The notes: a model not told the origin generated them from the letters alone. DNA of 64,000 bases from Sepioteuthis lessoniana (GCA_963585895.1 OY757939.1:32513595-32577594); one strand, 5' to 3'; shown: positions 21,255-34,300, counted from the stretch's first letter. Numbers and translations are program-made.

Positions 21255-21460
21255 AAAACACCACTTCCAGCTAAATCAAAGATAAGCAATGATGAGCCTG
21301 TTCAGTATTTAGATGGGTGATCACTTAAGTTGTAACAGGAAAGCTTAGTAAAAAGCAATCATGTTTCAATGACTTACCATAAAGTCCCAGATCAACCAAG
21401 TTAAGCAATGATATGCCTGTTCAGTAACTTGAATGGGTAACCATTTAGGCTTCAGATTGC
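21255..21460 (+). repeat. Two degenerate 5S rRNA-derived fragments
   Basis: 21262-21330 ('agataagcaatgatgagcct', 'gttcagtatttagatgggtg') and 21385-21455 ('caaccaagttaagcaatgat', 'gcctgttcagtaacttgaat', 'gggtaacc') each match the middle of 5S rRNA, including the region of its internal promoter (gaagttaagcaac...gggcctggttagtacttggatgggtgacc in intact 5S). The ~125-bp spacing is about one 5S length. Both are decayed and not functional 5S genes. Confidence 0.65.
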
Positions 21461-21604
21461 TTATGATAGCAGCTATCCTTAGGTGCTACACTAAACAAAG
21501 CTTAAATCACACTAAATTAATGAAAATGAAAAGATTGATGAAGTAATATTATCTACCAGTTTCTTATCACTTTTAATTAAAAATTAAATTATACACTTTA
21601 TGGT

Positions 21605-21870
21605 AAATTTTCTCAATGTCCTGACACACCTACATGGAGGCACTCCCTTTTTCTGATCATCATTCAGCAGACTTGGCACCGATTTAGTGCAGACTTTCCG
21701 CATGCCCATATCTTCCAGTCGCTGTCCAGCTGACTTGTGATCGTTCAAACAGTCCTGCTTGTTGAAGGCCTCCCACTCCCAAAGTCATCTTTTACCTCTT
21801 TGAATATCTTGTGCCATCCAAAAACATATTTGCATGACAGGGCGTTATCTGAAGCAGTACAAGTGCTTGT
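21605..21870 (-). mobile_element. Mariner transposase relic
   Basis: The minus strand reads MGMRKVCTKSVPSLLNDDQ near 21640-21700, a hallmark of the mariner N-terminal half, preceded by a shifted FGWHKIFKEV / GSGRPSTS-like part near 21770-21830. Frameshifted; no terminal repeats found. Confidence 0.75.
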
Positions 21871-22194
21871 GATTGAGTTTTCCCTAACAGGACCAAACAT
21901 CTCGGGTTTATTTGTTGCTTGGGGTTAAATCAGTGATCATAGCTGAACAACCTGAAAACGAAGAGGTATAAACAAAATTATGAGAAAAAAAAAAAAAAAT
22001 GCAATGCTTGTAGAAAGCAAGTTATATACTCCTAAGATATCATGTTAGATGATGACACAATCCGCTTAGTCCTCTTTTACCCATAACTCACACAACCACT
22101 CCCAGTCCCATTACATTTCAAATACTATGAACTATATATGTATATTTAGGCAGCATTTTCTGTTTTAGACATTTGATTAAATAGGACAGACACT

Positions 22195-22262
22195 TTGTCT
22201 CTACTAATTCTGTCCTTGATCCATTCAAGTTGCTGAATAAGTTCTTTGACTTTGGGATGAAA
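22195..22262 (-). repeat. Coding-like low-copy repeat, copy 1
   Basis: On the minus strand 'tcatcccaaagtcaaagaac', 'gaatggatcaaggacagaat' reads HPKVKELIQQLEWIKDRI. A diverged version lies on the plus strand at 25365-25450. The family is not identified. Confidence 0.4.
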
Positions 22263-22349
22263 TATATTTAGAAAGTATGTTTACAAAGTATTCTCAGCCT
22301 CATCTTCAGGGAATAATCAAATGATGTACATAATCACTAGTAGGGCACT

Positions 22350-22475
22350 TCTGGTGGGGTAATGGTTAACAAGCTAGACTAGCAAACTTACACGAGTGAG
22401 TTTGCATCTCATTGGGTGCCTCATTCATATGGCCTTGTGCCACATCTAAGCAAAAAAAAAAAAAAAAAAAAAAAG
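22350..22475 (+). mobile_element. Short tRNA-derived SINE, type V
   Basis: tggtggggtaatggttaaca (box A region), 'gtgagtttgcatctcattgg' (box B region), gccttgtgccacatctaagc, then a 24-bp A tail. A second copy lies complementary to 27690-27812. Confidence 0.65.
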
Positions 22476-22674
22476 CTTAGTAAATTATTACTACATAATT
22501 ACAAGTATGTATATGTAATATGAGTAGAAAGAAGATTAAGTCGAAGGGGAATTCACGAAAGATTAAAACTTTTACAGGAGGAATAAGGACTAGAGGAAGG
22601 AAAATTGATGGGAAATGTGTTGCAAGCATTTTAATAGTGGCTGCTATATTTGGAATTGATCTTATTTTAGAATT

Positions 22675-22919
22675 AGTTTAAAGAGTAGAGTGTTTGCCAA
22701 TGTTCCAGGAGACCAGGGTTCAATCTCAGGTCGAGTCACACCAAAGACTCAAAGAGTGGTACTTGATACCTCCTCGCTTAACACTCAGCATTATAAGGTA
22801 CATTTCAAAGGTAAAGTGGAGCAATCCAGGGAAAGGAGTAGCACCCTCCACTACACCTAGGTGTAGTAGCTGTTGAAAAGGGAGCTTTCAGGTAGCCCTC
22901 GCCTACAGTTGCTAACAAC
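22675..22919 (+). mobile_element. tRNA-derived SINE, type II
   Basis: Same landmarks as the copy at 14712: 'agggttcaatctcaggtcga', caccaaagactcaa, cttaacactcagcattataa, 'gtggagcaatccagggaaag', gtgtagtagctgttgaaaag and 'ccctcgcctacagttgc'. A composite repeat begins directly after it. Confidence 0.8.
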
Positions 22920-22930
22920 AACAATATAAG

Positions 22931-23782
22931 TTGGTTGGTTGGGTTTTAAGGCATATTAACATTTGTAGATTATTTAACACCAAATCCATTTTTATGTAAA
23001 TTATCAGTCCTATTTCAAACAATTCAGTTTAGCATGAGTACACAGTTTGTCAAAAACATTTCAATTTCAAACTATTCAGTTTATTCAAACAGTTCTAATT
23101 CCCCTAATTCAGTTTAGCATAAGTACTGATTTTGTTTACACAGTAAAATGTCAAAACAGTTCTATATATAACAATTCAGTTTAGTTTAAGTACAGTTTCA
23201 ATGTCAAAAATAGTTCAATTTCAAACAATTCAGTTTAGCATAAGCACAGTTTAAATGCAAGTACAGTTTAATTGTCAAAAACATTTCTATTTCAAGCAAT
23301 TCAGTTTAGTCAAGCAGTTCTAATTTAACTAATTCAGTTTAGTATAAGTACAGATTTTGTTTACACACAGTTAAATGTCAAAACAGTTTTATGTAAGTAC
23401 AGTTTCAATGTCAAAAAACAGTTTTATTTGAAATAATTCAGTTTAGCATAAGCACGTAGTTTAAATGTAAGTATAGTTTAATTGTCAAAAACATTTCTAT
23501 TTCAAGCTATTCCATTTAGTAGAACAGTTCAGTTTAGCGTAAGTATGCTGTTAGTTCTATATAATCCATAGATAGAAACCTATCAGGTGTTACGCCGGGC
23601 TAGAGTGGTCCTGGGAGCAATGGCAATGAAGGGTTGCTCCATATTCCCCAAAGCCCCAGCATTACTGGAACCTCACCATCATATTGTTTAGTGTCATATC
23701 AGGACATTCATTGGGGGTGGGGGGTCTTACCCCTCTGCAGAGGTGCAGATAGTATATTCTACAGCCCCAGCCAACTGGGCAA
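22931..23782 (-). mobile_element. Long composite repeat, complete with TSD
   Basis: Flanked by the 11-bp direct repeat aacaatataag (22920-22930 and 23783-23793). The minus strand reads head ('gcccagttggctggggctgt', then 'gttccagtaatgctggggct'), an array of about ten degenerate ~55-bp units (caattcagtttagcataagt, acagtttaaatg, 'tcaaaaacatttctatttca'), then the tail 'ggatttggtgttaaataatc' ending in ccaaccaaccaa. Confidence 0.9.
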
Positions 23783-24262
23783 AACAATATAAGTATGTGT
23801 GTGTGCGCGCGTGCAGAGAGAGCAAGTGAGTTACTGAGAGATTCAAGAATTTGGGGTTTTTTTTTTTTTTACTTTGGAGATGTTTTCATATAAAAAATTT
23901 TCTGTATTTAGGTGAGACATGAATGTGTTTTAAGATGAACTAGTGTCAGAAAGATGAAGTGTTAAACATCTTGACAGGTGGGCTAATATAGGTACTTATT
24001 TTCTTGGAGAAACATCCTCTAGTGGACATTTAAACTGGTGTACTATATTGGTTGTATTGAAGTAACTAGTTGAGGGAAGAAGTTATTATAGATGATGAGA
24101 TTAGATATGATGAATTTAGGATCATATATGATGACTTTTCTTTTATTATTAGAGCCGGTAGAGGAAATGTTCTGATGTATTAGATTTTTTAGTGCTATTT
24201 CAGTGAGTTTGTTGTGTTTGTGAATCTGTTTGTGCAAAAAACAAAAAAAGTTTTGGTTAAGG

Positions 24263-24917
24263 ATTGGTTGGTTGGGTTTTATGGCATATCAACCATTGTA
24301 GGTTATTTAACACCAAATCCATTTTTATGCAAATATTCAGTTCTATCTTAAACAATTCAGTTTAGTGAGAGCACACAGTTGATATGTCAAAAACGTTTCT
24401 ATTTCAAGCTATTCAGTTTATTCAAACAGTTCTAATTCAGCTTAGTATAAGTACAGATTTTGTTAACACATAGTCAAATGTCAAAAACAGTTCTATATTA
24501 AACAATTCAGTTTAGTGTAAGTAGTTTCAATGTCAAAAACAGTTCCATTTCAAACAATTCAGTTTAGCATAAGTACACAGTTTAAATCTAAGTACAGTTT
24601 AATTGTGAAAAACATTTCTATTTCAAGCTATTCAGTTTAGTCAAACAGTTCTAATTCAAACAAATTAGTTTAGCATAAATATGCTGTTAGGGCCTTATCT
24701 GTGGGTTAAATAGAACTATCAGGTGCTACCATTCCAGGCCAGAGAGGACCTGAGAGCAATAGCAATGAAGGGGTGCTCTGCATTCCCCAAAGCTCCAGCA
24801 TCACTGGAACCTCACCATCAGATTGTTTAGTGTCATATCCAGAACACCCAGGGGGGGGGCATTACCCCTATGCAGAGGTGCAGTCAGTGTATTCTACAGC
24901 CCCAGCCAACTGGGCAA
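24263..24917 (-). mobile_element. Long composite repeat, complete with TSD
   Basis: Target-site duplication ttggttaagg at 24253-24262 and 24918-24927. Same head, internal units and tail as the copy at 22931, but with fewer units (655 bp in total). Confidence 0.9.
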
Positions 24918-24999
24918 TTGGTTAAGGGTTATTTGATGTATTTTTTCCATTGCAATTAGAGTTGATAGTTTTAGTGGCTCATTTTATTTGTTTGTTGAC

Positions 25000-26951
25000 A
25001 ATCTAGTTAGGGAAGTCATTGTTAATGAAGGTTTATTCTATGTTTTTAAGTTCAGAACAAAAGATTATTTTATGGAGGATAGGAGTTTGGCATGATAATT
25101 TAATTATTGATTTTTTTTTTTAAATTATATATATTCAGTGCACTGACTTTTATAATTGAGAGAACAGGAATTAGTTCTTGGAGGTTGTTTTTGAATGAGA
25201 AAACGGTGAAAGTGTTGAGGGTTTTGGTTTTTGTCAGTCAAGAAATGGAAGTTTATTATTTGTGCTGTGTATGTCACTTAATCATTCACTCCTCCAAACA
25301 TGGTTCCAGATAGAGCTGAAAGTACTTGGGAAACATATGGCACCTTCCTAAACTCATTCCATCCCAAAGTCAAAGGATTCATTTGGTAACTCGAACAGAT
25401 TGAGGACAGAATAGGCAGACATGAAGTATCAATCCTTTTAATCAAATCATATATAGATATATATATATATATATATATAGATGTTAAAAGTTAGGATGTT
25501 GTCTTGGGGATATATTAAATAATTTCTCTTCATGGTATCTCTTGGAGGCAATGGGGTTACTTGGTAGTGACCATCTCCTCTCCAAGTAAAATTTGATAGG
25601 TTGGAATAGCAACATGGTACCAGCAGTGAGGAACAACCTCTGACCTAAAACACAGATGTTGAGAAAATATTCAATATAAAAACAAAAAAAAAAACTCACA
25701 CATTGAAGATTAATGGTATGTATGTGTGTTGGGGCATTATTAGCTAAGATTTATAACAAAAGTGAATTTAACTTATTTATCAAGTAATAAATAATTTGCA
25801 GTTGGCTGTTAAAGTCAATAAATCTTATCATTTTATTTCTATTTATGAAAAAAATTTTGCAAGAAAAAAAGAAAAAAAAAGTGACTTAAGACAAAAAGGA
25901 CTTTTGTGAAAAAGTGTATAATTTATTGTAAGAACCTTGTTTTTCAGTTCTCTACAAGGAATCAAAAATGTTGAGGTACTATTTAAAAAAAATGTCTGAT
26001 TCAAAAGGCTTCTTGAATAGATTTTTGCTTTTTTCTCTGCAAACAAAAACCAATCAGAAAATTCAGTTTTATTATTTTTTTTTAAAAATTTTCTTTAAAA
26101 AAAGAATTGAGTTTTGCTTGAAGAATGGAAGGACTTTTGGAATTTGTTTTCATATGGAAACAAAATGTTTCATTGTTAATATTTACAGATAAATAACTTG
26201 GAAAAAATTGCTAAATTTCAACGGAGACCAGGCTTTTATTTAATTCTCTACAGGACGTGAAGGCATGAAATGGCATCAAATCTTGTTAAAAAAAAAAAAA
26301 AAAAATTCTTGGTCTTTTACTGAATTTTATCTTTTATCAAAAGATAGAAGATATAAAATTTGTACATTATTATTTAAAGATTTTTTTTTTCTTGCTTCCT
26401 CAAACCATAACAAACAAAACATTGTGACTCTTTCATTAAAAAGTTAAAGAAAGAAACCAGGTTTTGAGGTAGATTCTAAAGTTACGTGGAGAAATAAGCA
26501 CAAAGAAAATGGCACCACGAAATATACAAATAATTTTTTATTTATTCTACATTTTTATTTGTATTCAAAAATCAAGTGAAATATACAGTTTTAAAAAAAG
26601 GACATAATTTGTGATATTAAAATTAACATTAAAGCTTCTAGTTTTTTTTTTTTTTAACTGACACATCACCTTGTGAAAAATTGGATGCAGTGCTTAATTT
26701 TCACTTTTTCAGTAAGAAGTGTAAAATTTGCATATATCACAGTTTGTGTCTTGTGACTTGGAAAAGATTAAATGATGGAATCATTCAACGACTTTCTGAT
26801 GATATAATTGTTACAACCGATTTGTAAAGAGCTTTTAAAAAAAAAATCATCGTAAAGGCACCAGTCTTGAAGAATTTGCCCAAGAGAGTAGGGGTAGCCC
26901 CTACTCTTCCTCAAATTATGCCACTAAAGAAAGAAAAAAAAAAAAAAAAAA
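25000..26951. other. AT-rich, mostly unassigned
   Basis: 25365-25450 is the second copy of a coding-like low-copy repeat and is followed by (AT)n at 25453-25480. The remainder contains homopolymers only. No exon recognised. Confidence 0.4.
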
Positions 26952-27417
26952 AAATTACCATAATTACTTGTATATAACAGCACCCATAACTTTAGTGGGC
27001 AGGGGATAAAAGAAAAAGAAAAAAAAAAGATTCTCGTGTATAATACTCCCTGACTTTTCAGAATTAGTAGCAATGAAAATCAACCTAAATTTACAATTTG
27101 TTCAACTTTTCATTGGTTTGCACTAACTAAAAAATAAGAATTTAAAAATAAAATGTAAATCTAATTTAGAGCAAAACAAGCTTGCAGTGAAAATAAAATC
27201 ATGAGAAAAAAAATGAATGGCCATAAAACAGATTAGTTTCAACTATAAATATAATTTACTTTTGGTCATTCTGTCCCAAATATGATGAAATATAGGGTCA
27301 ACAAAAAAAAGTTAATTATGCAATTTGTGTGTATAATATGCATCTATAATTTGGGGGCAGAAAAATCTAGAAAAATAGTGCATCTTATACACAAATAATT
27401 ATGGTAATTTCAAATTA
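26952..27417. mobile_element. MITE with ~25-bp terminal inverted repeats
   Basis: The left end aaattaccataattacttgt and right end (complement aaattaccataattatttgt, continuing into gtata) match as inverted repeats over about 25 bp. There is no coding capacity. It is a non-autonomous DNA transposon of unknown superfamily. Confidence 0.6.
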
Positions 27418-27689
27418 ATGAACATGTGTATCATTTAAAAATCTTTTTATTTTTAAATGAATTACTTCTGGTTGTAAATGCAGATATTGTTGATGAATTC
27501 ACAAGTTTGGCTGGAAGATTAGTGGGAATTTTTGGTTTCTATTAAATAAGTTTTTTTCCAAATAAATATTGCTTAGTAAATTCCTTTTAAAAATATAATT
27601 TTTTTTTAAAAAATGTATTGAGATATTATCTGCCAAGTTGGGGTAAAAATCTAAACATCTTAAGGCATGAGACCATATTGAAAAAAGTT

Positions 27690-27812
27690 GTCATTTACTA
27701 AGCTAAGCTCAGTTTTGGCACAAGCCACAAATAAAGGGCACCCAGTGAGATTCAAACTCACTAAAAAATGGAGTGCTAGCCTAGCTCAAACATTATACCA
27801 CACACAGTGTCC
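27690..27812 (-). mobile_element. Short tRNA-derived SINE, type V
   Basis: The minus strand reads tggtataatgtttgagctag, 'gtgagtttgaatctcactgg' (box B region) and 'ggcttgtgccaaaactgagc', matching 22350-22475. No poly-A remains. Confidence 0.65.
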
Positions 27813-28204
27813 AAAGACAAAAAGTCAAATATTTTCTCATTTCATGTAACATAATCCAGGTTTTCCGATATTCTTTGAAGACATAAAATAAAAACATGGA
27901 AAAAAACAAAAAGGCTTCTCTACAAGCCCTGAGATTGTCGGCCATGATATTATTTATCCATTCTCCACCTATTTGTTGGTTATCATCCATTATTTAAGGT
28001 GTTGTCTGCAGAGCCCATGCAACACACTGTGTGCACACAAAATGAAGGTGCTGCAAAGACCAAAAGATCTCCAGAGTCATAAGATGAAAGTGCATAACTT
28101 ACAGTTCAGTCAGAGATTGGTCAACCCCCACCCTCTTTACCCTCACCCAAAGGATAATTATCATACTAAAAAAAAAAAAAAAAAAAAAAAAAATCCAAAT
28201 TGTT

Positions 28205-28360
28205 TCAGGACGAGGGATAAAAATCCTTTTTCATTTTACTCAGTTTCAAATTCTTCTGTTTTAATTTTTCTAGTCTTTTGGCATTTTTGCCACCAATTGA
28301 TGTGAATTCTACGTTGATCTGTCGACCACCCAGGTGAGTGTGGTGTAATCGTAAACCAAT
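28205..28360 (-). CDS. RRM gene exon 5 (last coding)
   Basis: The acceptor ttttttccgtag precedes ATTGGTTTACG. It reads IGLRLHHTHLGGRQINVEF, the last helix and strand of the RRM, then the basic tail and TGA at 28207-28205. Enters in phase 0. Confidence 0.85.
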   Translation of the reverse strand: MGLRLHHTHLGGRQINVEFTSIGGKNAKRLEKLKQKNLKLSKMKKDFYPSS

Positions 28361-31300
28361 CTACGGAAAAAAATAAATAAATAAATAAAAAATTAGTGTT
28401 TTGCAGAAGTAAAAAATAAAAATTATTTCAAGTTATAAAAAAGTCCTCAAAAATTATTAGCAATTTTGGTTCAATTATTAAAAAAAACAAAACAAAAAAA
28501 CTAGGGTAATATGAAAATATTTCTGTTCATTCAATTATCCAACACTTTATAAAGAATTTTAAACAATCCAATTTACTCAAAAGAAGAATCTTCCCACATC
28601 AATACAGTCTCGTCAAGAATTTGTAGCTAAAATCAGATTGACATTTTATCTTTTAAAGATCACGTCTTTTGGTTTCACAAGCCAAGAATTAACTAAATGC
28701 CTGGAATCTTACAGCCAAGTCATAGCCTTTTCTTTTGAAATAGATTGACTATATGACCACAGCCTTCTAATTTGGATATTTGGGAGACATTATTCATAAT
28801 GTGGAAGAATTTCTTTTTTTTTTGTCTGAATAAAGGCTGGTATCATCAGTTCAGACATTTCCAACCACCTATCTGACCTAAGTTAAAGACTAAAATAGAG
28901 TATTGCAGTTCATCTGACCACAATTTCCAGGAACATGGACCACAGAGCCACCAAGCCTCCATATTTAGGCTGTGACATAATAAGTCAATGCACAAAACAG
29001 TGAATAGAAAATCATGAGATTGAAAAGTGATATAGAAGTGGTCCCCCCCCCCCATGTATGATATGAAATTATTGGGGTCGATAAAGGCACAGTGTCGGTA
29101 AAATGGAAATTGAAGAGAAATAATTATAAACAGAAATTGACCAGGAGTCAACAAACTTTTGAGTGTGTAGTGTATGAAATAGAATTAGGTTTTAGAATTA
29201 GAATTTTCTTTATAAGGTAAATTCGAGAAAACATAAAAGTGGGGCTTAAGTTGAATCAAAAACTTTTAAAAAAGATAACATTAGAATCAAACAGAAGCCA
29301 GATGTAGATGACAGGTTATTAATCATAATAAAACACCTGGGTTGTTTCAGGCAAGGGGTTATTAATTCTTGACCCAGCAAAATCCAATTATATACGAAAT
29401 ATCATTTTGTTGACCAAAAAATGCTGATGTTGTTTTGCCAGGTGAGAGGATTCTGGTTTATTTTGAACAAAGTCCCTTTGTTATAGAAAAGTAGATAAAG
29501 GTAATATTGATTACCTAAAGTAAAAACTGCCTTTTTGCCTACGCATATAGAAACTTACATTTATCAATGAGACAGCTGGAATAGCCCTAAAGGCAAAGGA
29601 TCAGAACTAATTATTGAGAGAGGAGGAGGATAGATTCATCATGGACTCCTCTTTGAGTAGAATATTAGTATAAGGTGAAGCTTGAAAGAGCCTGGATTGT
29701 TTGTTCGTTATTTAATGGCACATCAACCTTCTTGGGTTATTTAATGCCAAATCCATTCTTCTAGAAGAACAGTAGTGGTACTATCTAACCCATAGATGGG
29801 AGGATAAGGGGGTTCATACCTTTCCCAAAGGTATTTTCTGAAAGTGAACGTAATAGCACAACTAGATTTCAAACTTGCGTACTATGATTCTGCAGTCCAG
29901 TGCTTTAACCATTACACCACGGGGACACCTCCAAAAAGCCTGGAATAAAAGAAGTAGAGAATAACCTCTACCTATTACTAAAAAGGTTTGAGAATGAACT
30001 CACAAGAGCCAGCAAAAACCAGAGTTAATCATCGACAAATTAAATCCGGTGAAGAAGTAGTTACCAGAGAATCAAGACCCCTTTCCATGAGATTGGATCT
30101 TTTTTTTAATAAACTGAAACTTTGGCAGTCTCGTGAGAGATCTTGGCAATTGCTGCTAGAAGCTACGTCGCACTGAGAAGACCCCTGACCAACTTTTGAC
30201 TTAACAGTTGCCACCAGCATAATTAATGAGATTAAGTGTCAACTTATAATATCACCCAGCAGCAAAAGAAGGGACAGGTTTTCTTTTATTGTACATCCAC
30301 TGTAAGCCCAATACATATATAAACATTGTTATCATTATAACCCGTCTTTGTTACTTAATGAGTTGTCACTACTTTTTTGCCCTTGACAACAATTCTCAGT
30401 CCGGACGCTTGACTTGGCTGAATCTCCAATGAAGATCAAAAATCACAATGTGGCAGTTGGAGATACAACCTGAGGTCAAATTCTCAACCAAGACAGACGA
30501 ACCCAGGAAGAGACCCTAGTCAACCCAACTTTTGACTAGAGACTGCCATCAAGGAGATGCATGTAGACGCAGCTGGGCACGAAAGTGTGAAGTGGTGGCG
30601 TGTTAGACATCTTCGTTATAATTGCCATAATTACCTTGTTGGGTGCCAAATTTATATGAGTACAATTGTCGTTGTTGTAATGGACGACAAATAGTTGCAC
30701 ATTTGACGTCATGACCAAGAATACTGCATTATTCTTTTGTGGTGGACACTCAATAACAGTATAGGCATCACTACTTGCAATCAACAGGTTGTCCCTTTTG
30801 AGGTGGGGGGGGGACTTACCCCCTCATCAGAGGATGCAGTTGGTATACTCTAAACCCAATCAACAGGTTTGGTTTTATGGCATATTGACCATTATAGGTC
30901 ATTTAATGCCAGATCCTTTTTATACATATATTAGATATATGATTTCTAAACATATTTTGAAGATAACATTTTTGAACGAGCCTGAGCTTGGGGTTTTTTT
31001 TTTTGGCACACAGTTAAATGGTTTCATTTAATTTCTAACAATTAAGTTTATCATAAGTACAGTCTTTTGTTTACACAGTTAGTCAATGGATTAAAAACAG
31101 TTTTTTGCTTATACACAGTTAAATGTAAAAACAGTTCTATTTCAAACAATTCAGTTTAGCATAAGTACATTTTTTTTTATTTACAGTTAAAATGTAAAAA
31201 CAGTTAATTTCAAATAATTCAGTTTTATTTGACCCATAGAGAGGAGACCTTATCAGGTGCTACCACTCTGGAACAGAGTGAACCTGGGAGCAATGGTAAT

Positions 31301-34300
31301 GAAGGGGTACTCCACAAAGCTCCACCTGAAGCCTCACCATCAGATTGTTTAGTGTCATATCTAGGACATTCATTGGGTTAGGTCTTAACCCCTTTGCAGA
31401 GATGCAGTCAGTGTATTCTGCAGCCCCAGCTGACTGGGCTACCAATCAACAGGGTGCGAAAATATAGGTTTGATTATAATCAAACATTTACAAATAAAAT
31501 TTCAGCATAAAGAATTGATATGCCATTAAACAATCAAGCTAAACCTTATTTCTCAGTCAGTTATGAAAAAAATAAAATAAATAAATAAATAAATGGAAAA
31601 AGAGAACAACAAATAAGAGGGAAAAGAAAAAAAAACTTTACCTTGTGACTAATTCTGTCTTTAAATTCAATATATGCAAAACCTCTTCCTTTTTCTGTGC
31701 CTTTCTCTTTAGGAATTCGTATTGCTTTTACTCCTCCTGAAAAATATACAACAATATCTTCAGAAAAAAAAAAAAGAAAAGTGTATGACTTTTACATAAA
31801 TATTTACTTAATGCTCCCATAATAGGCAGGATGACGCACTAAGTCAGTTTTTTTTTAGGCATACAGATGATTTGATTCAAGAGTTATCTTTCTAGACCAG
31901 TGACTGTACCAAGGCTAAAGAACCTAGTCTGTCCTCGTACCCATAGCTAGAGGAAGAACAGAGGGGTTCATACTTTTCCCAAGGGCATTAGAGCAAAGTA
32001 AAATGCAATCAGCCTCATCTAGGATTTGAATTCTGGTTGCCAACTCCATTTCCAATGATGACAACCATTATACAATGTTATATAATAGTAATAGCAGCTT
32101 TCCCATTACACATGACATCGGAATGCCCAACATTTCAGTTTAAATATATTGTTACACAAATCACACATGTAATTTTTGTTTATAATGGCTTGTTGAGGTC
32201 CAGTGGCAGTTTTGGGGATGGACAGATAATACAGAGAGTGAGATTCTCCAAACAATACTCCTAAGATTTTGAACTCAGCATCTTTTTTCCTTCTGGATTG
32301 GCTGCCTTACCTAAGCTAGAGCCTGGTTTGTCCAAGTATCTTAACCATAGCTGAGGTTGGTTGGTTGTTTTACAGCATATCAACCCTTTTTAGGTCATTT
32401 AATGCCAAATTAAGTCATTTTAATAAAAGCTTCCAACAATTCAGTTTAGTGTAAGTATAGTTTTTCTGTTTACACATAGTTAAATGTAAAAACCGTTCTA
32501 TTTCAAACAATTCAGTTTAGCATTACACAGTTTAGTTCTATTTGACCCATAGATAGGACCCTATCGAGGCCAGAGTGGACTTGGGAGCGATGATAATGAA
32601 AGGGTATTCTGTATTCCCCAAAGCTCCAGCATTACTAGAACCTCACCATCAGATTGTTTAGTGTCATATCCAGGACAGTCGTAGGAGGGAGGTTTCTAAC
32701 CCCTCTGCAGAGAAGCAGTCAGTGTATTCTACAGCCCCAGCTGACTGGGCAACCATAGCTGAAGGAGATGAGATGGATTCAATGCTTTTCCCAAGGACAT
32801 TAGCACAAACAGCTTTGTCTAGGATTTGAACTTTGATTGTCATATCCATTTCCTTACTTATTAATTAATTACTCTTAATTATGCATTGTATTAATTCTTG
32901 ACCATTGATAATCCTTTTTTTTCTTCATTTTTTATGCACATCTATATATTTGTATCAATGTAGGTAGTTCCTTTCTTAGATAAGTTATTTGTCACCTTTA
33001 GGTGTAGAAGAAAGACTAAGCTAATTGAAACCAAACATTCACATAAGTATTTACTAATTGACAAAATTTATTTTTAGCACACCAGCTTCCCCAGTGATCT
33101 TGCCTTGACACCAGTCCCAACTAGTCAGTCTTCATCCTGTTTTCTCAATTTCAGTGAAAGATTACATTCCTATAAAAAGTATAATTAACAACTGCTTTAT
33201 TTAAAGTGACATCAATACATGCCTAGCAAAGACATAAACTGCTATTGATCATATGGAAGTCTAAACCAATCGGATAAAATTTCTTCCAAGCAGAGGTTGT
33301 GTTAGTTCTACTGTATGGATGCACCACATGGATGCTGATAAAGCATCTAGAGAAAAAGTTACACAAAAATTTTACGAGGTGTATTGAACAAATCCTGAAA
33401 GCAACATCTTCTGAAACAGCTGTATAACCACCTACCTCCTATTTCTAAAACCATCCAAGTAAGATGAACAAGGCATGCGGGACACTGCTGGAGAAGCAAG
33501 AATGAAATCATCAGTGACATCCCCCATGGACCTCTTTACATGGACGTGTCAGTGTTGGACGAACAAGAACATACCTACAACAGCTCTGAATGGACACAAA
33601 ATGCAGGCTAGAAGACCGACTGAGAGCAATTGATGACAGGGACAATTGACAAGAGAGTCAGGGAAATCCATGCCAGCAGCATGATTTGATGAGGATTTAA
33701 TTCAATAAAATTTAGCTAAACTATAAAAGCAAACATACACTATTCATCAAGTTTCTTTCAACTACACGTCATATTTATTAGTTAAAAATGGTGGAATGTA
33801 ATGACAGACTATAAATATCAATGTTTATTACAAACCTACCTATATTTTAGGGGAGGGAGTTCAGGTGTTGTAGTGGCTAACATGATGGACTGTGTAACCT
33901 CACAATAAATCTGAATACTAGTCATGTTGTTATGTTCACTTTCAGATTAATACCCTTGGAAAAGGCATGAAATCTTATACCCTCACCTAACTATAGGTTA
34001 AATTGCACTGCTACTGTTCTTCTACAAGGATGGTTTCGGCATTAAATAACCAATGAAGATTCATATGCCATAAAACAAAGAAACCAAAACCTTCTTTAGT
34101 TTAACAACACAGTTATTCAATTAGTTGTTATAAAAAAAATTTTAATTTTGAAATTATCCCCCACTATAAAAAAATGTAATTAAGTATGAAACTCAATCTA
34201 TAAAAGTTAATTACTGAATAATTCCTTTTAATATGAAAATCAATGAATATATACATATATATTGTCAGAGTGGATGGATATTTTCAAATATTTGCTAATT

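Noticed and set aside
21385-21455. Functional 5S rRNA gene
   Set aside because: Only the central region is similar and it is too diverged; no intact ~120-bp gene.
28846-29154. 102-codon minus-strand frame
   Set aside because: No recognisable domain and located in an intron without supporting splice signals.
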